A stretch of 64,000 bases of DNA from the NCBI GenBank assembly GCA_036925085.1, contig JAUPFP010000033.1:186001-250000 (forward strand), written 5' to 3'. Below are positions 44,704 to 56,184 of this stretch, one piece after another. The notes under the pieces were generated by a model that ran no database searches, was not told the DNA's origin, and saw nothing but the letters and a program-made list of their open reading frames with translations. Position numbers and translations under genes: made by a program. Numbering within the stretch: the first letter of the stretch is position 1; each line of letters begins with the position of its first letter. This DNA is from Brachycybe producta. Taxonomy: Eukaryota; Arthropoda; Diplopoda; Playtdesmida; Andrognathidae.

Positions 44704-45058
44704 GTCTTAATCTGTTTGGGGAAGAAAAAAAAGCGTCACGTAGCAACCAATCGCTTCCCGTTACACGCGTAAACGTATTGTAGCTTGGTATAGCTGTAAA
44801 GCAAACATTAAAAGGTTCTCTTATTTTATGAAGACACGAAAATCAAAAAGCTTGTAGTTATTTCCTCTAGAAATCTGAGCGAATCTGGCTGCAAATTCAG
44901 GACAAGCTATCTTTTCTACCACATTTACACAAGAAACATTTTCTCTGAAGCTAAAAAAAACAAATGTTTTCTCAAATATGTACGATATATATGGAGGGGG
45001 AGGGAGAATAGAAACAGAAAACTCAATAATCCGTTAACGAAACAACAGATACACCGAT

Positions 45059-45060
<2 letters not shown>
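44704..45060. other. Short stretch, no gene seen
   Basis: No recognisable feature between A6 and the TA microsatellite. Confidence 0.5.

Positions 45061-45099
<39 letters not shown>
45061..45099 (+). repeat. (TA)n microsatellite
   Basis: About 19 AT dinucleotides, ending in an A-run. Confidence 0.95.
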
Positions 45100-45104
<5 letters not shown>

Positions 45105-45511
45105 ATCCATAAAGAATGAATGAAAGAAACAAATGGCAATTTAGAAGAAGGCGGGTTTTTTATTTTTTGAAAAGAGACTAGAAAGGTTGGGAAAGGGGGG
45201 GAGGAGAGAGAGAGAGAGAGAAATAATAGGTCGCAAATCCAACATAAGCAACAACAGAAGAAGAGTGCATAAAAACACTATTCATATATTGGATATTACC
45301 ACACATACACACAATATGCAAATGTATTGTTTTTGGGGGGGGGACTGGAATATATTTTTGCCCCCCCTTTCTCTTTTGAAAAGCAACAGCTCTCACAGTC
45401 TCGAAAAACAGCAACACTTATTACAAACTTTATAATGCATACATAATAAAAAAGGTGCCATTTTCCCCAATAATAAGTGGCACAGGATAAACGTCTGTCT
45501 CCTCTGTTTAA
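45100..45511. other. Short stretch, no gene seen
   Basis: GA run near 45203-45221, G-run near 45335 and C-run near 45361. Nothing coding. Confidence 0.5.
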
Positions 45512-45905
45512 AGCTGGAACTTCATACCTGCTACATTGAGCGTAGCGTTTGCGACTAGCGACTAGTGACTAGCATAGCGACTTGAAGTAGCAAGTCGCTG
45601 GCACACACTACATATGTGCTGCACCTACAAACGTTTTGGGCATGTCTTCATGGTGTGTGATGTCATAAAATGGCGTCGAAGACGCCATATGCAATAAAAT
45701 CTCGTCTCTGATTGGTTGTTGGGTAGCGACTTGAAACGTTTGCGACCTGAAGCTTCTGTTTGAACAGAAGCTTGGCGACTGAGTAGCAAGTTGCGACGCT
45801 TTGACAAGTCGCTATTAGTTGCTTGTATATGGTATGAAGAAGCGCATGTGCGGTGACGCTCGCTCGAGGTAGGTCGCTCGACGTCGCGTGAATGAAGTTT
45901 AAGCT
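45512..45905. mobile_element. PIF/Harbinger-like element with GCGACT repeats (U)
   Basis: AGCTGGAACTTCATACC at the left and ATGAAGTTTAAGCT at the right, flanked by TAA (45509-45511, 45906-45908). The interior has GCGACTAG and GTAGCGACTTGAA words in both orientations. More GC-rich than its surroundings. No transposase. Confidence 0.6.
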
Positions 45906-46172
45906 TAATGGCTCAATAAACTGATACACCTACTATCTAAATATAATAATTTGGTTAAACTGACAGACTGTCCAAAAGAAAAACAAAGAACGAACAAGCC
46001 TGAACTGATAACCTGCCAAGTTGCCAGTTACTAATCGTAGGTTCATCAAGAACTTCGCTAAGGTAGCAAAGACGATTACATGAACTGATGAAAAAGTATC
46101 CGTCCTTCGAGTAGTCAGAGCAATATGGTCTAGCGTTTGATTGGTTAAAGGCTTAAAAACGAAATTACCCGT

Positions 46173-46314
46173 ACAAGCAGTTCTGTCCAGCACTAAAATT
46201 TCGTTTGCCCCGCCCTTTTACGACATCAGGCCAAGTAAGAAACCAATTAGAAATTGATGACGCTCATAAAAGGGCAGCTCAAACGAAATTTTAGTGCTTG
46301 GCAGAATTGCCTGT
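46173..46314. mobile_element. Family B foldback MITE (B2)
   Basis: ACAAGCAGTTCTGTCCAGCA to GGCAGAATTGCCTGT. Flanked by ATTACCCGT / ATTACCTGT (46164-46172, 46315-46323), 8 of 9 identical. Inner CCCCGCCCTTTTACGAC and CAATTAGAAATTGATGACG as in B1. Confidence 0.8.
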
Positions 46315-47139
46315 ATTACCTGTTCATAATAATGATAGCCATAATTTAAAAGCCAAATATTTAAATTTTAAAATCATGGCTATCATATTACCTGCGCCAT
46401 TTTAGTTATAGGCAAGCATAAAATAGTATAAACATACAAGGTATTCAAGTATATGCATGCATGCAAATGCACCCTTGCAAATAATAACTGGGATCTCTCT
46501 CAGGTATTTTATTTTTCTTTCCTGTTTCCACCCACCCACCCACGAAATAATGCCAGCCAGAAGTTCAGGGCATTTTGGAATATAAAGCAGCAGCAGCAGC
46601 AGCAAACAAACACCATAACTGTTAGCAATTCGAAACAAGGGAAGGGGAGAAAAATAAGGGAGAGAGAGAGAGGAAAGGGCAAAATATTTAACGATCCATT
46701 TGTGCCATGAAATTTTGATCAGTTCGTTTTACAGTCTCGAAAAACAAAAACCTCCAACTGAAAAAATCCCTCCATGAAACTAAAAAAAGGTTTAACCATT
46801 TTTATAGAATGAAAAATAAACCTCATAGGGTTCTCTCTTTTATTTTTTTTTTTAGCTCTTTTCCATTTTTTTTACATAAAAATGAACGAAAAATGCAATT
46901 CGAGAATTTTCCAATTGAGAAACAAAAAAAAACTTTTTTGCTTTTAAATTTACTCGAGGCATATAAATATACAAACCGTCAAAGTGTGAAAATCAGTCAT
47001 TGTGTAAAGTCACTAGTCAATTTGTAAAAGTAAAGCTATACATTGTGACTAAACTTCCATCCAATGTTTTATAAAAGGCCAAGAAAAAAAATAAGCCAAT
47101 CTATAAAATGTCAGTAAAGCACTCGGTTTTAGGCTCACA
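46315..47139. other. Stretch with a small hairpin, no gene seen
   Basis: ATGATAGCCAT (46334) pairs with ATGGCTATCAT (46376). (AGC)n near 46588 and a GA run near 46660. No gene. Confidence 0.45.
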
Positions 47140-48010
47140 CAGCTGAGGCCGAGGTCCCACACACAGAAAACGCTGACTGAAAGTATAACTTTTATCTAAT
47201 TTGAAGAAGAAGTTTTAACAAATTTATATTTTTTTAAATCTGATTCTATTTATTTAACAGAAGATGATAAATAAATAGAATTACATTTAAACTATATAAA
47301 TTCTATTTTCAGTCATTTTGTGTACCGCATTTAGACATTCTACACAATGTCTAAGGTTGAGTCCTACATGCAGAACAAACCGACTAAAAATATAACTTAG
47401 GCAATTTTTTTTAAAAAAATAAAAGTTGCAATAAATTCACCATTTTTATTCAGTCTTACTACAATTATGTCAAATAAATCTGGGTAGAGATTAAGAAAAT
47501 AATGACACACACTGAAAAACCAACAGAAAACAGAAATCGAAATCAAAAATCAAGAATATTTTTTTCTATGGTCTTGTTTTGCACTGAAAAATATATATAT
47601 GGCGCTTCGAGCAAATACCTTAAAAAGTGGATGTCTATAGGATTTTATTGAAATCTTACTGAATTTCACTTTGTAAAGCATTTACCAGAAGCGTCATATA
47701 TACATTTATTTCTATTTTCTGGTAGGTTTTTTTTTTTTCAGTATGTGTGATTCACAGGCAGTTAGAAATCGGTCGAAACTTCAGTTGGCTCCGTCCTTGT
47801 TATGACGACCGGCAACTTCTAATTGGCTGGTTATGTAGTCTGACGTCACATGCTCCGCCCTTTTCAACGTCAGATTACATAACCAGCCAATTAGAAGTTG
47901 CCGGTCGTCATAACAAGGACGGAACCAACTGAAGTTCTGACCGATTTCTAACTGCCTGTGTGTGTGGATTCTTCTCTTTAAACTATATAGACCTAAATTC
48001 CATTTTCAGT
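47140..48010 (+). repeat. Diverged direct repeats split by A7
   Basis: GAGGTCCCACACACAGAAAAC with GACTGAAAGTATAACTTTTA (47150) resembles GAGTCCTACATGCAGAACAA with GACTAAAAATATAACTTAGG (47369). TTTAAACTATATAAATTC (47287) resembles TTTAAACTATATAGACC (47978). Very diverged. Confidence 0.3.
47754..47959. mobile_element. Family A foldback MITE (A7), homogenised centre
   Basis: ACAGGCAGTTAGAAATCGG to CTAACTGCCTGT. Both inner halves carry the ATGTAGTCTGACG form, the opposite of A1. Flanks GTGTGATTC / GTGTGGATTC, an imperfect duplication. CTTCAGTTGGCTCC subfamily. Confidence 0.88.
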
Positions 48011-48060
48011 TAACATTTTCTGTAAGTTGTTGATCTTGGCCTAAAATCTAGCGAAACGAA

Positions 48061-48648
48061 CAGATTTACTTACGGAATTGTTAGTCTTGCAGAACTAACT
48101 TATGAATTTGTAGAATGACTTGATTTTTCACTTTGACTGAAACACATATATATGTATAAACTGATAATTTTTTGTTTCACAATCGATCCATACAAATATG
48201 AACAACAAGAAGAAAAATAAGCAAAAAAAAAAAAAAATTGCAAAAATAATAAATGTCTTTCTGAATTTCTTTTGAACCTTCTTTTCTCAACACCCAACCC
48301 CTCAAAAATCCACCTTCTTCTTTCCATATTTTTCTAAAACTCTTAACCCTCCAAGCAAGTTATTTTTTATGATTGCTTCAATGGCAACATCTGTTGCCAT
48401 TTATTTATTCATTCATTATTTTCAGTGTATTTTTTGTGTTATTGAATATGTAAAGGGGGGGGGGAGGGTTTCTCTCCCGTTTATTTTAATAAAAAAAAAC
48501 ACAAAAATAAACCTTAAATTAATAATTCAAATAACTTAAACATAACTCATTTTCTGTTTTATTTTGAAGAAGAAGAAAATGAAAAATCTAAATAAATAAC
48601 AATAATATCGATATGAAATCGTTATGGTTGAACCGACCCGTCCGACCG
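48061..48648. other. AT-rich stretch, no gene seen
   Basis: Poly-A at 48223-48238 and G-run at 48456. Nothing recognised. Confidence 0.5.
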
Positions 48649-48857
48649 ACAGGCATTTAGAAATCGGGACGAACTTCAGTTGGCTCCGCCCTTTTTATGA
48701 CGACAGGCAACTTCTAATTTGGTTTGTTGTGTGGTTCGACGTTGAATAGGACGGAGCATGTGACGTCAGACTACATAATCAACCAATTAGAAGTTGCGTT
48801 TTTCATTAAAAAAAAGGCGGAGCCAACTGAAGTTCGTCCCGATTTCTAAATGCCTGT
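48649..48857. mobile_element. Family A foldback MITE (A8)
   Basis: ACAGGCATTTAGAAATCGGG to CTAAATGCCTGT. Flanked by GTCCGACCG / GTTCGACCG (48640-48648, 48858-48866), 8 of 9 identical. Mixed inner halves. Confidence 0.88.
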
Positions 48858-49183
48858 GTTCGACCGTAACCCTATAGCTAACACTTGATTGGCTACTGCG
48901 GGAATACGTCATGTGCGATACGAAATTTAATTTAGGCATTATTAACGGTACTCTTTACTGATTGGTTGATGTTTATTAATTACTACATTCCTGTATTTTG
49001 TACGGTCGTTAATCTTCTCAATGAATTATTTTAAATAATAAAACCTATGATAATAAAAACCTTACTCTTTACTTTTGATGTGTAAAAAATAATTTCGGAT
49101 TTACTCACCTAGAAAAAAAAGACAAAAAAAAAACAAGAACAAATTAGAAAATAAAACTTTTATAGTTTAATATATTCATTAGT
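48858..49183. other. AT-rich stretch with repeat shared with 6.6 kb
   Basis: GGATTTACTCACCTAGAAAA at 49098 is the partner of 6571. No gene. Confidence 0.4.
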
Positions 49184-49482
49184 AGGGCTCGAAATTTGTA
49201 TGCAAATATCAAAAAAAGCAAATATTTCACAATTTATATTGCGCCCAAAATGCCAATTGTGAAGTAAACATAAAATCATTAGATAAATTGCACATTATAC
49301 GCTATTTTATAATCAAAAAGACAGGTTAGAGGCTAATGTCTGGTTACTATAGAATACGTTACTGTCAACTATAGAAAGTTTTTAGCTTCTAATGAGTGTT
49401 TTGATTAAAATAAAAACATAATTGGCTCTTGGACCACAGATTGAGAAACATGTAATTAATATTGCATACAAATCCGAGCACT
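49184..49482. mobile_element. Family H copy, full length (H6)
   Basis: AGGGCTCGAAATTTGTATGC to GCATACAAATCCGAGCACT. ATGCAAAT at 49200-49207. Central GAGGCTAATGTCTGG / TAGCTTCTAATG pair. Confidence 0.65.
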
Positions 49483-49574
49483 AGTCTTTACTGATAGATT
49501 TTCCCTTTCTCTTCTATAAAATGAGGAAAACTTAATTGCTTCTTCAATTCAAAAATATAAGTTCAGAATTTTAA

Positions 49575-49880
49575 GATGAATTTAAAGTGTAAAAAATGCC
49601 CTCAAACTCTTGATTATTCCTGTCTTTCAAGGGCAAAAATAAGAGAAACTAGAAAGTACTTTAGAAAATAGAAGGGTAGCTCAAACACGTAATTATATTT
49701 TCTTTTGTTGATATCTTTTAAAATAAGCTTTTTATGTCATTTATAAAAAAAAATGATTCAACTTTAAGTAAATATGATACTTGGTAACCATTCTAGTTTC
49801 TAACACACTTTTTCAATTTCTCCTTAGTTGTTGCTCTTCTGAATCTGCTTAATAATCAAAGAGTTCCAAAATGATCATCA
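49575..49880. mobile_element. Family D element (D11)
   Basis: TTTAAAGTGTAAAAAATGCCC, TCTTGATTATTCCTGTCTTTC, TTTAGAAAATAGAAGGGTAG and TTCTAGTTTCTAACACAC in D order. Confidence 0.55.
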
Positions 49881-49904
49881 GTTCATTAAAAAAAAAATCT
49901 TTAA

Positions 49905-50600
49905 AGATACATGAAAGTGTTTTAGAAACTAGAAAGGTAAGATCAATTAACATCAGGGTATTATTCTCATGATGATATCTTTCAAAATAAGCTTTTTATT
50001 AGAGGAGGGACGAATCCTAAATTTTCTCGAATCCGAATCCTAAAAGGTTCTCGAATCTCTCGAATCCTTTATTAGTCATTAAGAAGATACAAATAAATGA
50101 AATGATATTAAATATTAAATTATTAAATATAATAAATTAATAATAAATTATTAAAAATATTAAATAATAAAAAACAATGTGGCACTCAGGGTCAGGCCAC
50201 AAGGTGGTGATATTGGTGATCAGGGTTGCAACAATCGCCGGTTTTTTTGTTAGTGAACGCTTCTATGGAGATAAAACCAATTTTAACAAAGTTTTTATAA
50301 CAGTTTTTTTTTTGTGGTTAGATTTCGAAAGACGAAAAAAGCGCGAAGATTCGGGTTTTCGAATCTCGAATATTTTTCAAGAAATTCGCGGGATCGAATG
50401 GCCCATCCCTACTTTTTATGTTTCAAAATGACTCAATTTTAAGCAGACGATGTTTTTTTTTAAAAATTTTGTCTTAAAAAAAGTTTTGTTTTGAAAAAAA
50501 AAATATATAGTGATTGAGCTTACCCTTCTAGTTTCTCTTAATTTTGCTCATCTGAAAGACAGAATTAATCTGACTTGTTTATAAAATCATCATCTTAAGA
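49905..50600. mobile_element. Family D element interrupted by F3 (D12)
   Basis: GTGTTTTAGAAACTAGAAAGG and GATATCTTTCAAAATAAGC lie before F3; GTTTCAAAATGACTCAATTTT, AAGCAGACGATG and CTTCTAGTTTCTCTTAATTT lie after it. Removing F3 and one CTTTTTAT restores the D order. Confidence 0.65.
50000..50411 (+). mobile_element. hAT-type MITE (F3), exact 8-bp target duplication, nested in D12
   Basis: TAGAGGAGGGACGAATCC to GCCCATCCCTA, flanked by CTTTTTAT (49992-49999, 50412-50419). Interior as in F1 and F2, with GGTGATCAGGG and ATCGCCGGTTTT. Confidence 0.9.
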
Positions 50601-51129
50601 AGAAGAAGAAAATGAAGCAAAGAAAAGCAATTTTGCCTCTAAAATGCATTATTTTCTGAGGACAACTCTTTATTTCCGATTGAGATTTCACCTATGAAAG
50701 AAGTACCTTTAAATCAATGTCATCATCATCTTCAGTGCATCTTAAAAAGATAATACTAATAATGATAATAATAATAATAATATCCCTGAAGGAAAAAGTG
50801 CCTCACTTGACCACACCGTTCTTGTTAATATAATAATAATAATAATAAACATCTTCACTAATAAAAACCAAAGGCAATAGAAAATCATTGTAAGCTTCTT
50901 CTTCGGATTGAAGACACACAAAACCCACTTAATTCTACATACACGTTAGTCAAAAATGAAAACCAGTCATTCTGCGAGTACACTCGTCAATTTGCAAAAT
51001 CACCAATTTCAAGTTAACTTTCTCCTCGCCACACTTAAGTTAAATTCTAGGCAATTTTCAAAATGGTTATCAACTTATCAATCACCAAACCAATCTAAGA
51101 ATAATAATAAATTAATAATGTGTTGATGA
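50601..51129. other. AT-rich stretch, no gene seen
   Basis: (AAT)n near 50765-50780 and 50830-50850. Nothing coding. Confidence 0.5.
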
Positions 51130-51513
51130 ACCAGCTTGATTTTCGAACTCATTGATTATTCTGTCTTTCAGAAGAGCAAAATTACGAGAAAAGTATTTCA
51201 GAAAACTAGAAGGGAAGCTCAATCACTATATCACGTAAGACATCTTTCAAAATAAACTTTCCTAAAGATGGTAAAGCCATCTGAGTCGTTTTTAATACTC
51301 CTGAGTGATTAAACCACATTTGCAGTTCTTAAAATTGGATCATTTTCGAACTGACAAAAAAAAAACATACTGTACACACATTCAAGTGATTGAACTACCC
51401 TTCTAGTTTTTTTTTTAAAAAAATACCTTCAAGTTTCTTTTTATTTTGCTTCTTTGAAAGACAGGCATTTAACCAATTAAGAGGTGCGTTTCTACTTTAC
51501 AACCCACCTTAAT
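51130..51513. mobile_element. Family D element (D13)
   Basis: TTGATTATTCTGTCTTTCAG, AACTAGAAGGGAAGCTCAATC, CAAGTGATTGAACTACCC, CTTCTAGTTTTTTTT, GAAAGACAGGCA, CAACCCACCTTAA. Centre diverged, with GATGGTAAAGCCATC as a small palindrome. Confidence 0.55.
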
Positions 51514-52237
<724 letters not shown>

Positions 52238-52616
52238 CATTAGCAGCTGCAATCCCCTCCATTATAACCGTTTTATATTATATGGATGTATAACACGCCA
52301 AGTAATGCAGAAATATAAAAAAACGAGAAAAATGAAAATTCGAACGTGTGATCCAAGCGCAAAGTCTATTGTATCCCTAATTGTTATTACATGAAGAGAG
52401 GAGAGGCCCTTTGTTATTTCTCTTCTTCTTCTTGTTTTCTGTGCGTGATTTCCCCCCCCCCCCCCCCAAAAAAAAAGGCTAAAAAACACCAAGTTATGAT
52501 TCTCTAGTTTAGAATCATCATAATTGTAAATTCGATGAAATCAAACAATGAATGAAACACAACAAAAGAAAATAATTATACAGTATGTCTCTCAAAATTA
52601 ATAACCACCAATATAT
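52238..52616. other. Short stretch with poly-C, no gene seen
   Basis: Poly-C/poly-A junction at 52452-52477. Nothing else. Confidence 0.5.
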
Positions 52617-52911
52617 TAAAGGTGCAGAATATGCCTCTCTCTCCAACTCTTGATAATTTCTGTCTTTCAGTCGTAAAATGAAGTGAAACTTAAAAGTTGT
52701 TTTAGAAACTAGAAGAGTATTATAGCTCAATCACTTTAAAGTTATATTTTTTGTTTTCATGTTGATATCTTTCAAAATAAACGTTTCAAAGTCAGTTTTA
52801 AAATGAAATAACTTTTTAAGCAGACGAACAACTTTCAGCATTTTTTTTTATTTTTGTTTATAAAACACGTTTATTTTGAAAGATATCAAACAGCACGAAA
52901 GTACTTTTAAG

Positions 52912-53309
52912 TAGGGATGGGTCATTCGAATCCGGCGAATTTTGAAAAAAATATTCGTGATTCGAAAACTCGAATCTTCGCGCTTTTTTCGTCTTTCGAA
53001 TCTTTCCAATCCTAATCTTAAAAAAAACTGTTAAAAACTTTGGTTAAATTAGTTTTAACTCCATTGATGTCCAATAACCAAACAAAAAAAAACCGGCGAT
53101 TGTTGCAATTTCGGTGTTGTACCCGGATCACCAATATCACCTTTTGGCGACCCTGAGTGCCGCCACACTTGTTTTTATTATTATTAATAATTTAATATTT
53201 AATATTATTTCATGTATTTGTATCTTCTTAATAAAAATAATGTAGGATTCTTATATGAAGGATTCGAGAGATTCAATGACCTTTTGGATTCGGATACGTC
53301 CTACCTCTA
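52912..53309 (-). mobile_element. hAT-type MITE (F4), reverse orientation
   Basis: TAGGGATGGGTCATTCGAATCC-type start and CGTCCTACCTCTA end; the interior is the complement of F1 (AACCGGCGATTGTTGCAATT, ATTCGAAAACTCGAATC). No 8-bp duplication: left CTTTTAAG, right GGAATCCA, consistent with a deletion at one side. Confidence 0.85.
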
Positions 53310-53541
53310 GGAATCCAGTTAATGACATAAACCCAAATATAAATTGACTTTATTATTAATATTTTAAATTGAAATACTAAATCAATAGTTTATATATTAT
53401 ATTTAAGTATTAACTCAATATTTTCAGTTTATTAACTGAATAAATTGAATTCGACATATTGTTTGTTTGTCCTTCATAGGGCTCTGTAGAACACGTTTAT
53501 TATTTAAATGCATTTAAATTATCAGGTGTGTGTACTAGGTA
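53310..53541 (+). mobile_element. PIF/Harbinger-like MITE, left-truncated (G3)
   Basis: Begins at GGAATCCAGTTAATGACAT, missing about 62 bp of the G left end, and runs to GTGTGTACTAGGTA, followed by TAA. The missing end abuts F4. Confidence 0.8.
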
Positions 53542-53665
53542 TAAGTGATTTGAGCTAGCCTTCCTAGTTTCTAAAACACATTCAAGTTTCACTTCATTTT
53601 ACACCTTGAAAAACAATAATCAAGTGTTCGAGATGCGTTTTTTTTTTACACTTTAAAACCACCTA

Positions 53666-54231
53666 CCTATAGACAGGCAAGGTGGTTCTGAGGCATACTG
53701 TATACATAATGTGTATATAGGCCTATATAAAGAGAGATTTTGCTCGCGTGCCACTCACTCATTATTCTATTATTATTATAAGACCCCCATTGGTAGTGAA
53801 TGAAGTTAAAAGGAAGAAGAAGCATTTGTAAAACAACAAACAAAACTCCGAACACACACACCAAAAACAAAAAATCCATCAGTCCCAATGGTTTAGTTTG
53901 AACATCAAAAAAACACAACTCGTTATAACTTTTTCCCTTTTACTCATCATCATCATCGTGATTATAATCATAATCAGAAGGAACCCTCCTCCTCCTCCTC
54001 TCTACCACCACCTTCTCTTTATGTTACACAATTTGCATATAAAATGATGTACAAGTGTGTGTTCACATAACACAAAATACACGATATAAAAACAAGAGAA
54101 AATTGTTCACTAGAAACATTTACAAACACACCCACCCACCCACATAGACAGAAAAAAAAAAATGCCAATTAGAAATTTTTTTTAATGAAAATTTTAACGA
54201 ACTAGAAGACAAAATGTATAAATTTATTATT
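53666..54231. other. AT-rich stretch, no gene seen
   Basis: CAT and TCC trinucleotide runs (53946-53957, 53987-54001). No gene. Confidence 0.5.
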
Positions 54232-54310
54232 CAAGGTGGTTCACAATAGATATTTATTTTGTTTTTTAATCCTCTGGATGGCGCCACTGTAGTTAGCTAT
54301 TATGTCCTAT
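54232..54310. repeat. Dispersed repeat P (copy 2)
   Basis: AAGGTGGTTCACAATAGATA, TTATTTTGTTTTTTAATCC and GGATGGCGCCACTGTAGTTA. Partner of 2431-2510. Confidence 0.4.
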
Positions 54311-54320
54311 AGGAGCGTTA

Positions 54321-54630
54321 TACATTGTACACAGTCATGAGTTAAATGAAATTCAAATTAAATGTGTTTTGGTGAATTGTACGGAATCCAGTTAAGGACA
54401 TGAACACCAAATAAAAATTGACTTTATTTATTAATATTTTAAATTGAATTACTAAATCAATATTTTGTCAATAGTTTCTATATTATATTTAAGTATTAAC
54501 TCAATATTTTCAGATTATTAACTGAATTAAATTGAATTCGACATATTGTTTGTTTGCCCTTCACAGGGGGCTCTGTAGAACACGTTTATTATTTAAATGC
54601 ATTTAAATTATCAGGTGTGTGTACTAGGTA
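54321..54630 (+). mobile_element. PIF/Harbinger-like MITE (G4)
   Basis: TACATTGTACACAGTCATGAG to GTGTGTACTAGGTA, TTA on both sides (54318-54320, 54631-54633). Confidence 0.85.
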
Positions 54631-55680
54631 TTAGGAGGTCTGTCTTTCCCCTCCACACTCATAAAAGCAAATTAAATATCTATTCAGTCCCCTTAAATTT
54701 GTTTTAAGAGTCCATATTCTGTACAAAATTCTATAATGTTATGTTTTGAACGATTAGCAAAACATTTTCAAATACTGTTAATTAATTATATAATTAATTA
54801 TATAATTGAAATATTTTAGTATCTTATTTGTTTTTCTCCAAATGTTTTCCTAATTCCGTGTTTAAAAAAAAACAATTTTAAGAATAAATTCGAAATTCTT
54901 ATATAGACTAGAAGATTGATTTTATAAACCTCTTGGAATTTACTGTAGTTTCATGCTGACATTTAAAAATAAACTTTTTATCTTAGTTGGAAAACATTTT
55001 TTTTGTTGGCGATTTCTAATTTTGGCTCAATTTGAAGCAAAAAGTGAAAATTTCCAATAAAAAGTTTTTGTTTTTCAAAAAGTTAGACCTTTTTTTTCCT
55101 CGTCTATTCACTATAATAGGTGAGAGCGACGTTTCCTCTATTTTTCAAGAGGTTCAAATTTTCAAAAAAAAAGTTCAAATTTTCACCCCAATGAAAACAA
55201 AAATAATCTGTGAATTTATTCAGTTACTCTTCTAGATTCTAAATCACTTTCAATTTCTTCCATTAAAATCTCTAGAAACTAGATAAAACACGACAATTTT
55301 ACTTCCTTGATCTTTTTTTTTGTTGTTGTTGTTGTTGTGATTTTCAATTTTTCCAACAAAAAAACCGCCATTCTTTTGAAATCCAAAATCATATCATAAA
55401 ATCATAAAAAGTTGGCAGATTGATGTACTGGTTATTAATACAGGAATACGTTTTTAGCCTCAAAAAGAAGATACTTTTTTTTATAGAGAAGGAAGAAGTA
55501 ATGTTACTTATTTTTTTTAATATAAAAATATGTAAACTTCACCTGAAAAATAAGGTGATACAAACACCCACACACAACTCAAGAACAAAAAAACTCAACC
55601 ATGAAAGATGAACGAACAATAACAGGAAGAGAGTTTGTATTAGAAAAACCTTTTTAAAAAAAGACAGAACCATAACCTCA

Positions 55681-55684
<4 letters not shown>
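54631..55684. other. AT-rich stretch with a weak D remnant
   Basis: 54900-55260 contains ATAGACTAGAAG, AAAATAAACTTTTTATC and CTTCTAGATTCTAAATCAC, a very diverged D. ATTAATTATATAATTAATTA near 54779 is palindromic. No gene. Confidence 0.4.
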
Positions 55685-55738
<54 letters not shown>

Positions 55739-55753
55739 GAGAGAGAGAGAGAA
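55685..55753 (+). repeat. (GA)n microsatellite
   Basis: About 33 GA units with one GAAGA interruption near 55736. Confidence 0.95.
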
Positions 55754-55990
55754 AGTTTTGAAGTTTGATGAACATCAAATCAAAAATCAAGAATAATATT
55801 AATAAAAAAATAAATAACATCAAAGAAATCAACTTTTGTTCAGAAACATGTATTCCATTACAATGTACAGGGTGGTCACAATGTCCAGCTTGTTAAGGAT
55901 ACCCCACATACCTTGGAACAATGCTTGTCATGCCCGAGACACACATTACGCGTCGAATGCCTTCCCAAACTGGACAAATGATAGTTTGAC

Positions 55991-56184
55991 ACAAGCAATT
56001 AGAAATCGGGACAAACAGAAGTTGGCTCCACCTTTTTTATGACGACTGGCAACTTCTAATTGGTTGGTTATGTAGTCTGACGTCACATGCTCCGCACAAC
56101 CACACAACAAACCAATTAGAAGTTGCCAGTTGTCATAAAAAGGGCGGAGCCAACTTCTGTTTGTCCCGATTTCTAATTACCTGT
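55991..56184. mobile_element. Family A foldback MITE (A9), centre shortened
   Basis: ACAAGCAATTAGAAATCGGG to CTAATTACCTGT. The central GCGGAGCATG part is partly deleted (CTCCGCACAACC). Both sides carry ACAAATGATAGTTTG (55974-55988, 56185-56199), a 15-bp direct repeat, longer than at other copies. Confidence 0.88.

Larger units (their letters stand above)
52617..53665. mobile_element. Family D element carrying F4 and G3 (D14)
   Basis: The left part (TTTCTGTCTTTCAG, TTTTAGAAACTAGAAG, GATATCTTTCAAAATAAACG, centre, CTTTTAAG) stops at 52911. It resumes at 53542 with TAAGTGATTTGAGCTAGCC, CTAGTTTCTAAAACAC and CTTTAAAACCACCT. The 630 bp between are F4 and a truncated G. Confidence 0.7.

Noticed and set aside
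52452..52470. Poly-C and poly-G runs as quadruplex or i-motif sites
   Set aside because: Single homopolymer runs, scattered across the window (also near 7175, 10238, 17751, 26403, 41752 and 57859), look like ordinary slippage products.
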